Below are positions 24,051 through 32,800 of a stretch of 64,000 nt of DNA, piece after piece (the first letter of the stretch is position 1; each line of letters opens with the position of its first letter). The stretch covers positions 496,001 through 560,000 of the forward strand of contig NZ_OY759867.1 of NCBI RefSeq assembly GCF_963662805.1, given 5' to 3'. The position numbers were made by a program, and so were the translations under genes. The stretch comes from an uncultured Cohaesibacter sp. (GTDB taxonomy: Bacteria > Pseudomonadota > Alphaproteobacteria > Rhizobiales > Cohaesibacteraceae). Under the pieces are notes generated by a model. The model saw only the letters and a list, made by a program, of their open reading frames with translations, searched no databases and was not told the origin of the DNA.

Positions 24051-25100
24051 TTACTGCAGGAGAGCCCCTCCATCCTGTTTCGGATTGAGATCGATTTCGC
24101 CACGTCCAGCCATTTCGAGGGCGAGATCGGTGATTTCGCGTCGTGCGGCCAGAACATCGCGTTCCTGGGCCGGTTGGCTGCTTGCCAGTTCGTGCTCGAC
24201 CATGCGCCGGGTTCTGCTGGCAAGGGTCGAAAGGATCGACTGGCGCAGGTTGCCGTCCGTTCCCTTGAGGGCCATGACAATCTGATCGGAGTTGATCTGG
24301 TCGAAGATGGCCATGCGTGCGCGCGGCGTGAGATTGACGATGTCGTCGAAGGTGAAGAGCAGGCTCTTGAGGGCTTCGGCCGACTTTGGCTGGCGCTCTT
24401 CCAGATTGTTGAGGGCCGCTTCCATCTGATCGCGTTCCATCTGGTTGAGGATGCTTGCCATACGCGAGAAGGTATCCGCTTCCATATTGCCCGAGAAGTT
24501 CAACAGGAAGTCCTCGTGCAAGACCTTCTCGATGTCCCGGGATGCATCCTGAACGATCGGCTTGATCGACAACATGCGGCGCATCAATTGGTTGCGCAGC
24601 TCCGCAGGCAGCTGGTTCATGATCTTGGCCGCTGCTGCGGGTTTGCTGCGGGACAGAATGAAGGCTGCGGTCTGGGGATGTTCCTTGCGCAGATAGTTGG
24701 CGATTGCCGTCTCGGAGATGGTCGAGATCCGGTCCCAAATGGACCAGTTCGATGCGCCTGCGACATCGGCGATGATGTCGGACACTTCATCTTCGGAAAG
24801 CACCCCGGTCAGCAGTTTCTGAACCTCGTTGACGGACCCATAGAGGCTGGAGCCATCGGAGAATTGTTCGACGAATTCCTCGATGATCTCTTCCATTTCG
24901 TGGGCGTTGACACTGCCCAACTGCGCGGCAGCCCGCGTTATCAGCCGGATTTCGTCGGTGTCGAAGTGGCGCAGCATCTTGGCAGCATTCGACTGACCCA
25001 TACCAAGCATCAAAGCTGCCACTTTGTCGATGCCACGCAGTTTCCTCTTCTGGACCTGCGGGAGCTGGATTTCGTTCGAAACCGGTGCCAATGCGCTCAT
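24051..25100 (-). CDS. fliG: Flagellar motor switch protein FliG
   Basis: 349 residues with N-, middle and C-terminal FliG domains. The middle domain keeps the EHPQT motif (KEHPQTAAFILS). The C-terminal torque helix carries TFDDIVNLTPRARMAIFDQINSDQIVMALKG, in pieces, with the charged residues that meet MotA. AGAGG precedes the ATG at 25100. It links the MS ring (FliF) with FliM and FliN in the C ring. Confidence 0.95.
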   Translation of the reverse strand: MSALAPVSNEIQLPQVQKRKLRGIDKVAALMLGMGQSNAAKMLRHFDTDEIRLITRAAAQLGSVNAHEMEEIIEEFVEQFSDGSSLYGSVNEVQKLLTGVLSEDEVSDIIADVAGASNWSIWDRISTISETAIANYLRKEHPQTAAFILSRSKPAAAAKIMNQLPAELRNQLMRRMLSIKPIVQDASRDIEKVLHEDFLLNFSGNMEADTFSRMASILNQMERDQMEAALNNLEERQPKSAEALKSLLFTFDDIVNLTPRARMAIFDQINSDQIVMALKGTDGNLRQSILSTLASRTRRMVEHELASSQPAQERDVLAARREITDLALEMAGRGEIDLNPKQDGGALLQ

Positions 25101-25200
25101 GACATACCTCTATTGAAGCCTCTAACTGGGCTGCTTTGTTGTCCGTCGGTCTTCGCAAAGCCCTGCCTTGCGAAGAGTGTTGTTGATCAAAGGCGAAGCG

Positions 25201-25623
25201 TCAGTTCACGGTTTCGCTTGACGATGCAGGATTGGTGCCGACGATTTCTGTCAGGGATACACCGAAGCGGGAGTTATCGTCTTCGACGACAATCACCTCG
25301 CCACGGGCCACAACGCGACCGTTGACAACCACTTCCACCGGTTCGCCGACCCTGTGATCAAGCGGGATCACGGCGCCACGTCCCAATTTCAGCAGGTTTG
25401 AGACCAGCATGGAGGCCGAGCCAAGAACAACCTGAATATCGACCGAAATACCAAGGATGGTGTCAAGGTTGCGATTGGTATCGATGGTGGAGCCGAGCGT
25501 TGGTTCCTGTTTGGCCTTTACACCAAAATCCTCGAATTTGGGTTCCTTGGCACCCGCTTCTTCAATCGGGGGGTTCGGCATGTCTTCAGGGCTGATCTTC
25601 TGGAAATCCATGTCATCAATCAT
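25201..25623 (-). CDS. fliN: Flagellar motor switch protein FliN
   Basis: 140 residues. The N-terminal ~55 residues are acidic and probably flexible. The SPOA domain follows: LDTILGISVDIQVVLGSASM and LGRGAVIPLDHRVGEPVEVVVNGRVVARGEVIVVEDDNSRFGVSLTEI, in pieces, typical of FliN. It lies between the DUF6468-like gene and fliG in the same operon. Confidence 0.94.
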   Translation of the reverse strand: MIDDMDFQKISPEDMPNPPIEEAGAKEPKFEDFGVKAKQEPTLGSTIDTNRNLDTILGISVDIQVVLGSASMLVSNLLKLGRGAVIPLDHRVGEPVEVVVNGRVVARGEVIVVEDDNSRFGVSLTEIVGTNPASSSETVN

Positions 25624-25670
25624 TGTTCAAAGTCCTTTTGTCGAATTGGAATGTCTAACCTGCCGCAGGC

Positions 25671-26201
25671 TCAGGATTTGAGCCGCACTTTGCGCAGCAT
25701 GGGTGGAAGCTGGTCTTCCAGACGGTGATAGGTCGGTTCGACCTCGCCATTCTGGATGTCAGTGCGGTGAATATTGACGAAGTCACTCTCGTTCACCGCG
25801 CGGTTGCCCGATGCCACGTTGGCTGCATCGCTAATCTTTTTCAGGATGTCGATCTGGCTGGAGCATTCTTTGCCGATCTGTTCCTGAAAGGTGACCATTT
25901 CCAGACGCAATTCCTTCTGTGCAATCCGGACTTCGCGGGTCATCTTGTCGATGTCGGTGACGATGTCGCGGGCTTCATCAATCCGGTTGCCAAGAGCATT
26001 GAGCACCTGCTTGCCGCGGATGTTGATCTCGTCAATCGACAGCTCGATGCCTTCCAGAGCCTGATTTGTCTGTTCCATGATGCGACGAAACTCGAACTGG
26101 TTGTCCCGCAATCTCTGCAGTCGTCCGTTCATCTTCATGACCCACACAGAGGTCACGACCAGTGCAATCATCAAAATGCCGTCAGCGAGATAGGATATCA
26201 T
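25671..26201 (-). CDS. DUF6468-like membrane-anchored coiled-coil protein of the flagellar operon
   Basis: 176 residues: an N-terminal transmembrane helix (residues ~5-22, ADGILMIALVVTSVWVM), then a long predicted coiled coil (residues ~25-125, e.g. RLRDNQFEFRRIMEQTNQALEG) and a polar tail. This layout and the place between fliM and fliN match the DUF6468 proteins of alphaproteobacterial flagellar clusters as I remember them. The gene start overlaps the fliM end by 20 bases. Function is unknown; a role at the stator or C ring is inferred from position only. Confidence 0.68.
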   Translation of the reverse strand: MISYLADGILMIALVVTSVWVMKMNGRLQRLRDNQFEFRRIMEQTNQALEGIELSIDEINIRGKQVLNALGNRIDEARDIVTDIDKMTREVRIAQKELRLEMVTFQEQIGKECSSQIDILKKISDAANVASGNRAVNESDFVNIHRTDIQNGEVEPTYHRLEDQLPPMLRKVRLKS

Positions 26202-27108
26202 CGAGAATGTCCTCTTTCTGATGGATGGAATCCTCGACCTTCAGGCAGTAGGATCCATCGGCCTGACCCATGGTGCAGGCAAACAGGGATTGGTTGTTAC
26301 AGCGCAAGGTGACCTTGCTGCGCGGCGTCGCCTGTAATTGCAGGATGTCTCCCACTTTCAGGTTTGCCAGTTCATCAAGAGAAATCGAGCGTTCTTCGAG
26401 CACTGCATCCAGCGTGACATTGGTGCGCTGGATCTCAGCCTGGAACTGATGCGTCCATTTCTTGTCGCGGTTGTTGCCTTCACCGGAAACGACCTGCGTC
26501 AGATTCTGTCGCAAGGGAGTAAGTGCGTTGTGCGGAATAACCACAAACATCTCCCCGCCCCGACCGATGGCCTGCAACAGCAATCGGCCCACCACGGCGG
26601 TATTGTTGCGGCGACCGATCACGGCAAAGTCCATCCGGCTTTCGATCCGTTCGAACTTGAGCGTGATGTCTGAGATCGACTTGAAGGCATCTTCCAGACA
26701 TTTGATCGCATCGTTGAACAGGGAACGTGAAACACGGGTTTCAATATTGGAGAAGGCGCGTTCATCGTCGACCGGAGGCTCGGTGCCGTCTGCGCCGAAC
26801 ATGACTTCCATCATCGAGAAAATGAAGTCGCGGTCGAAGCCGATCAGAATTCGGGTGTCCCATTCCGGCGTGTACACAACCGCCGCCAAGGCATTGGCTT
26901 CGTTGGCATCCAGTACATCGCCGATGCGTTCGTTGCCGACATAGCTGACCGAGACATAGACCGGGGACGCTGCCCGCTGGCGCATGGTATCGGCAAAGAC
27001 CCGGGCTGCCCTGTCGAAGATGATCGGCAGCATGGGTAGGCGTTCGATGGAAGTACCCGCTGCATCAAGCAGGCTGTCGGTAATGGGCGTGTGATGGGCT
27101 TGCATCAT
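26182..27108 (-). CDS. fliM: Flagellar motor switch protein FliM
   Basis: 308 residues. The middle domain shows LPMLPIIFDRAARVFADTMRQ and FIFSMMEVMFGADG, and the C-terminal SPOA domain VTLDAVLEERSISLDELANLKVGDILQLQATPRSKVTL, in pieces. The N-terminal CheY-binding motif (LSQDEIDALL in enterics) is not evident, as is common in rhizobial FliM. It follows motA by four bases. Confidence 0.92.
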   Translation of the reverse strand: MMQAHHTPITDSLLDAAGTSIERLPMLPIIFDRAARVFADTMRQRAASPVYVSVSYVGNERIGDVLDANEANALAAVVYTPEWDTRILIGFDRDFIFSMMEVMFGADGTEPPVDDERAFSNIETRVSRSLFNDAIKCLEDAFKSISDITLKFERIESRMDFAVIGRRNNTAVVGRLLLQAIGRGGEMFVVIPHNALTPLRQNLTQVVSGEGNNRDKKWTHQFQAEIQRTNVTLDAVLEERSISLDELANLKVGDILQLQATPRSKVTLRCNNQSLFACTMGQADGSYCLKVEDSIHQKEDILDDILSR

Positions 27109-27112
27109 CGAC

Positions 27113-28021
27113 TTACGCGGCTCCCTTCTGGTTCAACTCGTGGACGGAGCCATCGCTGGGCGTGAAGGATCCGGCATTCATGGTCTGATTTTCGACCTCG
27201 TCGATGGAGGGACGATCGAGTTCGGAGATGGTCTTGCGGCCATGTTCCAGAGCGATCTGCGGTGCCGCGCCGTTCATGAAGGCAAGCAGGGTTTGCTTGA
27301 CCAGAACATATTCGCGGCCTCTTTTCTCGCGGACGGATTTGACCTTGTTGGCGAGCGGGCCGACAAGCGCGTAGGCTGCGAAGATACCGGCGAAGGTACC
27401 AACAAGTGCTGCCCCGATGAGGCCACCCAGAATGGCCGGGCTCTGGTCGATGGCGCCCATGGCCTTGATGACACCAAGGACAGCTGCGACGATACCGATG
27501 GCAGGAAGGCTTTCTGCCTGAGCGCTGAGCGCAAGATAAGGTTTCATCTGATCCCGCATTCTGGTCATCAACTCTTCGTCCATCAGGGCCTCGATTTCAT
27601 GGGGCCGTGCGTTGGAGACGATGAGAAGGCGAAAATAATCGCAGATGAAGTCGCGAAGTGCGGCGTTGCGTCGAATGCTCGGATAGTGCGCGAAGATTTC
27701 CGAGGTTTCAGGGGTCTCGATATGCGGTTCGACTTCGTTGCGGCCCTTGGCGCGCAGTTCGCGCATCAATGTGTAAAGCAGCCCCAGTACGTCGAGATAA
27801 TCTTTCTTCTTGGGAACGGAGTTTGAAATCGCCTCGGTGAAGGCCGCTCCGGTATCGAGCACCGTCTTGATAGGATTGGCGATGACGAAAGTGCCGAATG
27901 CCACGCCGAATACGATGACAAACTCCCAAGGCTGAAGAAGCACAGCCACGTGCCCACCCATAGCGGCGAAACCGCCCAATAGTGAGGCCATTGCGATGAA
28001 AAGTCCGAGGAATACACTCAA
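27113..28021 (-). CDS. motA: Flagellar stator protein MotA
   Basis: 302 residues with four transmembrane helices: LGLFIAMASLLGGFAAMGGH, WEFVIVFGVAFGTFVIAN, then AESLPAIGIVAAVLGVIKAMG and GGLIGAALVGTFAGIFAAYALV, in pieces. The cytoplasmic loop between helices 2 and 3 carries the charged residues (RELRAKGRNEVE) that face FliG. The start is TTG at 28021 with GGGAG upstream, because the frame holds no ATG before the first helix. It heads the fliM-fliN-fliG-flhB unit, with a TTCGCGCAAG motif 56 bases upstream. MotB is encoded at 40.4 kb. Confidence 0.93.
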   Translation of the reverse strand: MSVFLGLFIAMASLLGGFAAMGGHVAVLLQPWEFVIVFGVAFGTFVIANPIKTVLDTGAAFTEAISNSVPKKKDYLDVLGLLYTLMRELRAKGRNEVEPHIETPETSEIFAHYPSIRRNAALRDFICDYFRLLIVSNARPHEIEALMDEELMTRMRDQMKPYLALSAQAESLPAIGIVAAVLGVIKAMGAIDQSPAILGGLIGAALVGTFAGIFAAYALVGPLANKVKSVREKRGREYVLVKQTLLAFMNGAAPQIALEHGRKTISELDRPSIDEVENQTMNAGSFTPSDGSVHELNQKGAA

Positions 28022-28076
28022 GATCGGCTCTCCCGATTTAGAATTGTCGTTGTTGAGGACAACCTAAAGGGCCTGT

Positions 28077-28086
28077 CTTGCGCGAA
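28077..28086 (-). promoter_or_regulatory. Candidate FtcR-type motif upstream of motA
   Basis: Minus strand reads GTTCGCGCAAGACAGG, an exact TTCGCGCAAG, facing motA and 56 bases before its start. A separate copy on the plus strand at 28161 faces the divergent operon. Confidence 0.55.
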
Positions 28087-28160
28087 CCTGACCAGATTTT
28101 GGACAGTGGTTTGAGCGTGTATTTAATGCCGAAAACAGTCTGAGTTCGGGGATAGTCAGC

Positions 28161-28170
28161 TTCGGACAAG
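28161..28170 (+). promoter_or_regulatory. Candidate FtcR-type motif upstream of the DUF1217-flgF operon
   Basis: Plus strand reads CTTCGGACAAGCTGCG, nine of ten core positions shared with TTCGNGCAAG, 44 bases before the ATG at 28215. Confidence 0.5.
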
Positions 28171-28214
28171 CTGCGCGGAGCAATGTGAGCGCAGAAACTC
28201 CAGGAGTGCCCGTT

Positions 28215-28997
28215 ATGATTGATACTTCCCTACGGCTCACCATGCTCAATAATAATATGAGCAAGTCGCTGGATGTGGTCAGAAAAGACCCTCTTGTCGA
28301 CCGACTGAGCGAAAAATATCTCGAAAAAATTCGTGACATCAAAACCGTCGACGAGTTCATCGAAGACTATGACGTCTTCAGCTATGCCATGAAGGCCTTC
28401 GGCCTTGAGGACATGACCTATGCCAAGGCCTATATGCGCAAGGTGTTGGACGAAGGTGTTTCCAGTGATGAAGCTTTTGCAAACAAACTGACGGATGAAC
28501 GCTTCCGTACTTTCGCAGAAGCCTTCAATTTCGAACAATTTGGCGAAGCCACCACATCCTTCGAAAAAGTTCAGCAGGATGTCGTCGACATGTATGTGCG
28601 ACAGACGCTGGAAGATCAGGAAGGCGAGGATAACACCGGTGTTCAGCTGGCGCTTTATTTTGAGCGCAAGGCGGGCAACATCACGAATGCGATGGAACTG
28701 CTCGCAGACCCTGCTCTTGCCGAGGTCACCCGTACCCTTGTTGGCATCGCCGATGAGGCGGCCGGGTCCGATCTCGACCTGCAGGCAGCTATGATCGAGG
28801 AGCGGATTGACATCGAAGATCTTCAGGATCCTGACAAGGTCAAGGAATTGCTGGTGCGCTTCACCTCTCTCTGGGATCTTGAAAATCAGGATATCTCGAC
28901 CTCTGTTCCCAACGTGCTGTTAAGCGGCACCTCGATGGTGAGCATGGATGAGGATCTCTTGATGAGCCTTCAGGGGCTGAAGCTGGGAGGTATTTGA
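28215..28997 (+). CDS. DUF1217-family flagellar protein
   Basis: 260 residues, all-helical. MLNNNMSKSLDVVRKDPLVDR and VDEFIEDYDVFSYAMKAFGLEDMTYAKAYMRKVLDEG, in pieces, are typical of DUF1217 proteins of alphaproteobacterial flagellar clusters; the ending TSMVSMDEDLLMSLQGLKLGG is less conserved. No signal peptide. The ATG at 28215 with GGAG eight bases upstream is chosen over an earlier in-frame start at 28185. The stop overlaps the flgF ATG by one base. Function is not established; it is probably cytoplasmic or an export substrate. Confidence 0.75.
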   Translation: MIDTSLRLTMLNNNMSKSLDVVRKDPLVDRLSEKYLEKIRDIKTVDEFIEDYDVFSYAMKAFGLEDMTYAKAYMRKVLDEGVSSDEAFANKLTDERFRTFAEAFNFEQFGEATTSFEKVQQDVVDMYVRQTLEDQEGEDNTGVQLALYFERKAGNITNAMELLADPALAEVTRTLVGIADEAAGSDLDLQAAMIEERIDIEDLQDPDKVKELLVRFTSLWDLENQDISTSVPNVLLSGTSMVSMDEDLLMSLQGLKLGGI

Positions 28998-29722
28998 TGC
29001 CGTCTTCACTTTATGTATCGCTATCCGCGCAGGTGGCGATGGAAAACCGCATGAATTCTATCGCCCGTAACGTGGCTAACATCAACACCGCTGGTTATCG
29101 GGCAGAAGAGATCAGCTTTTCTGAAACCCTGACCAATGCGGGCAAGAATGACGTCAGCTTCGTGTCCATGGGCGATACCTACATTTCTCGTCGACAGGGT
29201 GCGATCACCAAGACTGACAACCCTCTTGATGTCGCCATCGAGGGTGAAGCCTGGTTTTCGATCCAGCGCGGTGATGAGGTTGCCTATACCCGTGACGGTC
29301 GTTTGACCATCAACCAGGCGGGCATGCTGACCACCGTGAATGGCGAGCCGATCCTGTCGACAGGCGGTGCTCCGATCCAGCTTGATCCTGAAGGAGCCTC
29401 GCCGATCATTCAGGAGGATGGCGAGATCGTCCAGAATGGTCAGGCACAAGGCCGGATCGGACTGTTCGAAATTAGCGAGGATGACAAACTCACCCGTTAT
29501 GGCGGTTCGGCGGTCTCCATTGATGGCGTTGCCTTTCCCGTTCAGGATCCGACCAGAGCCAGAGTTGTTCAGGGCTATGTCGAGGGTTCCAACGTCAATG
29601 CCATGACTGAAATGGCCAAACTGATCATGGTCAGCCGCACGTTCGAAAGTGCTGCCAAAGCCATGGAAACATCCGAGAATGCGCAGCAAGAAGCCATTCG
29701 CGAATTGGGAAGCGAGTCATGA
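28997..29722 (+). CDS. flgF: Flagellar proximal rod protein FlgF
   Basis: 241 residues with the rod motif MENRMNSIARNVANINTAGYRAEEISF and the family C-terminus VVQGYVEGSNVNAMTEMAKLIMVSRTFESAAKAME, in pieces. Length and place next to fliI fit FlgF. It is secreted by the flagellar export system. The ATG is in the overlap with the DUF1217 stop, and the stop overlaps the next gene by four bases. Confidence 0.92.
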   Translation: MPSSLYVSLSAQVAMENRMNSIARNVANINTAGYRAEEISFSETLTNAGKNDVSFVSMGDTYISRRQGAITKTDNPLDVAIEGEAWFSIQRGDEVAYTRDGRLTINQAGMLTTVNGEPILSTGGAPIQLDPEGASPIIQEDGEIVQNGQAQGRIGLFEISEDDKLTRYGGSAVSIDGVAFPVQDPTRARVVQGYVEGSNVNAMTEMAKLIMVSRTFESAAKAMETSENAQQEAIRELGSES

Positions 29723-30312
29723 CCACTCCCGTCTCTGCGCCTCGCGCTGTTATGGAACCTGAACCCGTTGATCTTAGCCGCATCGGTCGCGAATTCTCGG
29801 CCTATCGCAGCACCTCCGTGCAACAGGCCAGTCGCTACGATCTTCCGTCCATCTCGTCTGCGTTTGAAACCAATATGTCTACAAGCTCAAATGGCTTTTC
29901 GTTTGAGGACATTCCGCTCGTGGGGGATTTCCTGTCGATGGTGTCTTCGCTGTTCCAGTCGTCCGAACCCGGCATTGATCGCAGCTTTAGGGCAGAAACC
30001 GATGTCCCCCCTCCTCCGGTCATTGCCCGGATGCCAGAGGTGACGCCGGCGCCGATTGATCTGGTGGGGGATGGTGCGTTTGATCTGTCGAAGCTGATCA
30101 ATCTGCCAACTGAGGCTAACAGCGTATCCGATGTGGCCAGTGCTTCGCCCGAGACAACAGTGTCATCGCAGAGTGAGACCAGTCTTGATGCTCTCAAGCC
30201 CTCCCTGCCGCCAGTGACCGGCCTTGCCAATCATCCTTCAAACCGGCTTCCGGAAGAAGCGCTTCAAATGATGCAGGAGCGCTATCTGAAACAGTTTTCC
30301 CAAGAGGGATAA
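29719..30312 (+). CDS. Hypothetical low-complexity protein between flgF and fliI
   Basis: 197 residues, rich in Ser, Pro, Thr and Glu, with low predicted structure apart from a short amphipathic part near the middle (FEDIPLVGDFLSMVSSLFQ) and a helical end (EEALQMMQERYLKQF). No signal peptide, membrane helix or known domain is seen. The start overlaps the flgF stop (ATGA) and fliI follows after three bases, so expression is coupled to the rod and export ATPase. It might be an export chaperone or a FliH-like partner, but this is only suggested by position. Confidence 0.6.
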   Translation: MTTPVSAPRAVMEPEPVDLSRIGREFSAYRSTSVQQASRYDLPSISSAFETNMSTSSNGFSFEDIPLVGDFLSMVSSLFQSSEPGIDRSFRAETDVPPPPVIARMPEVTPAPIDLVGDGAFDLSKLINLPTEANSVSDVASASPETTVSSQSETSLDALKPSLPPVTGLANHPSNRLPEEALQMMQERYLKQFSQEG

Positions 30313-30315
30313 CCC

Positions 30316-31752
30316 ATGGATAACATGACATCCAGCGACGCGCAGGTTTCTCATCCGCGCTATATTCGCACCAGCAAGCTTGATCGGCTTCAGGGCGTTG
30401 TTCGCCTGTTGCAAGACGAGACCACCTCTGTTCGAACCTGTGGTGAGGTTACGCAAATCACGCCGGGCTATTATGGCATCAGCGGGCTCGACAAGCATGT
30501 CTGTATTGGCGATTGCGTTGAGCTGGACGTGAAACGTGCCCATGGACGAGGTCCGGCACGGGCAGAAATCATCCGTATTGACGAAGGCAAGGTCTACGCC
30601 AAGCCCTACAGCCAGCATCTTGATGTAGGCATCGGGACCCGTGTGTTCTGCATGGGTCCGGTTCAGCTCAACCCGGATTCGAGCTGGACAGGGCGCGTGA
30701 TCGATGCGCTGGGCCGCCCGATTGATGGTCGTGGAATGCTCGTTCCCGGTCGTGAACAGGTCGCTCTTGAAAGCGATCCGCCGCCAGCGATGGAACGCGC
30801 GCTCATCGACAAGCCTGTGCGTACGGGTGTGCGTGCGGTTGATCTCTTCACTCCTCTCTGCGTCGGTCAGCGCATTGGCGTTTTCGCTGGATCCGGGGTT
30901 GGGAAATCTACGCTTCTGGCCATGTTTGCCAAGGCGCTTGACTTCGAAATCGTTGTAGTAGCCCTCGTTGGTGAGAGGGGGCGCGAAGTGCGTGAGTTCA
31001 TCGAGGGAACCCTCGGGGACGCGCTCAAGAAATCAATCGTGGTTGTCGCCACGGGCGATGAAAGTCCGATGATGCGTCGACAGGCACCTAAGACCGCCAT
31101 GGCCATCGCCGAATTCTTCCGCGACCAGGGCAAGTCCGTGTTGATGATCATGGACTCGGCGACCCGCTTTGCGCAGGCCGCCCGAGATGTTGCGATGGCA
31201 TCGGGAGAACCGGCCGTTGCTCGTGGCTTCACGCCTAGCGTCTTTTCCGAACTTCCACGCCTGCTTGAACGGGCTGGCCCGGGCATCCAGCCTGACAGTG
31301 CTGATCAGCCTTGTGGTGCGATCACGGGGATCTTTGCGGTGCTTGTCGATGGTGATGATCACAATGATCCAGTTGCCGACTCCATTCGCGGCATTCTCGA
31401 CGGCCACATCGTTCTGGATCGGGCGATCGCCGATCAGGGCCGCTATCCGGCGATCAACGTGCTGTCTTCGGTCTCGCGTATGGCAAACAAGGCATGGTCG
31501 AAGAATGAAACCCAGCTGATCATGAAGCTCAAGGGCATGATTGCCCGGTTTGAGGAAACGCGCGATCTGCGCCTGCTCGGCGGCTATACCAAAGGCCTCG
31601 ACCCGGATCTCGACCATGCGTTGACCCTCATTCCGAGGATCTACGACATTCTGTGCCAAGCCCCTTATGACAGCCTCAGCCAGTCTGAAGTGCAGGATCC
31701 TTTCCGCGCTTTGTCCGATGCCTTGACCGCACAAGAAGCCGCTAAGGGGTAA
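30316..31752 (+). CDS. fliI: Flagellar export ATPase FliI
   Basis: 478 residues. Walker A is A191-G-S-G-V-G-K-S-T, preceded by RTGVRAVDLFTPLCVGQRIGVF, in pieces; VALVGERGREVREF and the DSATRFAQAARD Walker B region follow, along with PSVFSELPRLLERAG. This is the usual flagellar/type III ATPase family length and order. It supplies ATPase activity for the export apparatus. It is three bases downstream of the previous gene and its partner FliH-like gene is at 39.7 kb. Confidence 0.95.
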   Translation: MDNMTSSDAQVSHPRYIRTSKLDRLQGVVRLLQDETTSVRTCGEVTQITPGYYGISGLDKHVCIGDCVELDVKRAHGRGPARAEIIRIDEGKVYAKPYSQHLDVGIGTRVFCMGPVQLNPDSSWTGRVIDALGRPIDGRGMLVPGREQVALESDPPPAMERALIDKPVRTGVRAVDLFTPLCVGQRIGVFAGSGVGKSTLLAMFAKALDFEIVVVALVGERGREVREFIEGTLGDALKKSIVVVATGDESPMMRRQAPKTAMAIAEFFRDQGKSVLMIMDSATRFAQAARDVAMASGEPAVARGFTPSVFSELPRLLERAGPGIQPDSADQPCGAITGIFAVLVDGDDHNDPVADSIRGILDGHIVLDRAIADQGRYPAINVLSSVSRMANKAWSKNETQLIMKLKGMIARFEETRDLRLLGGYTKGLDPDLDHALTLIPRIYDILCQAPYDSLSQSEVQDPFRALSDALTAQEAAKG

Positions 31753-31855
31753 CGGACGAGCGTTTGAAGCCCCGCAAGCCAGTGGCAAGCCACGCACAAG
31801 CCAGCGGACCTAACATCGGCACAAGTTGTTTTCACCTTGAAGCAAGAGACCTGAC

Positions 31856-32335
31856 ATGGCGATTTCCATTCCTTCCGATCTGGTTCTCGATGTGGTCCGC
31901 GCCGCCGATCCTGTCGAGCAGCAAAATGCCACCATGCGACTTGGTACCTCCTCTTCTCTCACCTCAACTTCGGCAGAGCTTGCCTCTGTCGAAGCCGCCC
32001 TGAAGGGAGACGAACAGAAGGACTTCAAGAACACCTACTCCTCAATCGCAAGGCCTGCTTTCCTCACTGATGAGGTCAGTGGTAGCACGCGCTACAACAT
32101 GTCGCCCAATCGCTCGGATCTGGGGGTCAAGTTCGAGGCCATGCTGCTCAGCCAGTTTCTGGGTGAAATGCTGCCGCGCGATTCCGAAGCATTCTTTGGC
32201 AAAGGTACGGCCGGCGAAATCTGGCGGTCAATGATGGTTGAACAGCTTGGCGACCAGCTTGCCCGTTCGAATGCAGTCGGTCTTGCCGATTATCTCAAGA
32301 TCCCTAACACCAGTAAAACCGTTACACAGGGTTGA
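31856..32335 (+). CDS. flgJ: FlgJ-type rod-binding protein (no muramidase domain)
   Basis: 159 residues. The C-terminal part carries the rod-binding domain: KFEAMLLSQFLGEMLPRDSEAFFGKGTAGEIWRSMMVEQLGDQLARS, in pieces, as in the N-terminal half of FlgJ. The glucosaminidase half is missing, which is normal in alphaproteobacteria; a separate lytic transglycosylase at 44.7 kb may supply peptidoglycan cleavage. It caps rod assembly in the periplasm. It is 103 bases downstream of fliI. Confidence 0.8.
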   Translation: MAISIPSDLVLDVVRAADPVEQQNATMRLGTSSSLTSTSAELASVEAALKGDEQKDFKNTYSSIARPAFLTDEVSGSTRYNMSPNRSDLGVKFEAMLLSQFLGEMLPRDSEAFFGKGTAGEIWRSMMVEQLGDQLARSNAVGLADYLKIPNTSKTVTQG

Positions 32336-32341
32336 TATCCA

Positions 32342-32797
32342 ATGACAATCCAACAAGAAGTGCATGACGTGAATGACAGTAAAGCATCGGTTGTCGCATT
32401 GCGCCCGATGAGCCAGATTGCTCCGGTTTCGGAGGACGACAAGCTGGCCTATCTCGAAGAGAAGATGCTCGCCACACTGGATCGGGCCATCGCCGTCGTC
32501 TCCGATGAAACGCGAGCCCTGCGTTCGGATGTCATTGTCGACCTGAAGCCCTATTCCGACGCGAAATCCCGGGCTCTGCTCGATCTCAATCGCGTCATGG
32601 GTGAAAGCTCATTCAAGGAAAAGCCGGTGAGTGTTGTCAACCAGCTTCGTCTGTTCCGTCAGGTGCTTGATGACAATGAAAAGCTGCTGTTTACGCATCT
32701 GGAAGCCGTGCGCGAGATCACGGAGCTGCTTTCGGCCACGTTGATCAAGGCGGAGTCCGATGGCACCTATACCTCCTCGTCGCTGGAGGCAAAATAG
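32342..32797 (+). CDS. Uncharacterised helical protein of the flgJ-flhA region (FlgN-like?)
   Basis: 151 residues, mainly helical and charged, without a signal peptide. It has an N-terminal disordered part, then LAYLEEKMLATLDRAIAVVSDE and QLRLFRQVLDDNEKLLFTHLEAVREITELLSATL, in pieces. Size and heptad-like helices resemble the FlgN type of hook-associated-protein chaperones, but no signature is certain. It follows the rod-binding gene by six bases and precedes another small membrane-anchored gene by three. Confidence 0.55.
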   Translation: MTIQQEVHDVNDSKASVVALRPMSQIAPVSEDDKLAYLEEKMLATLDRAIAVVSDETRALRSDVIVDLKPYSDAKSRALLDLNRVMGESSFKEKPVSVVNQLRLFRQVLDDNEKLLFTHLEAVREITELLSATLIKAESDGTYTSSSLEAK

Positions 32798-32800
32798 ATC

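Noticed and set aside
23503..25325. Long open frames (411 codons at 23503-24738 minus, 468 codons at 23919-25325 plus) across flhB and fliG
   Set aside because: They run through highly conserved flhB and fliG in other frames, have no recognisable motif and reflect third-position GC bias.
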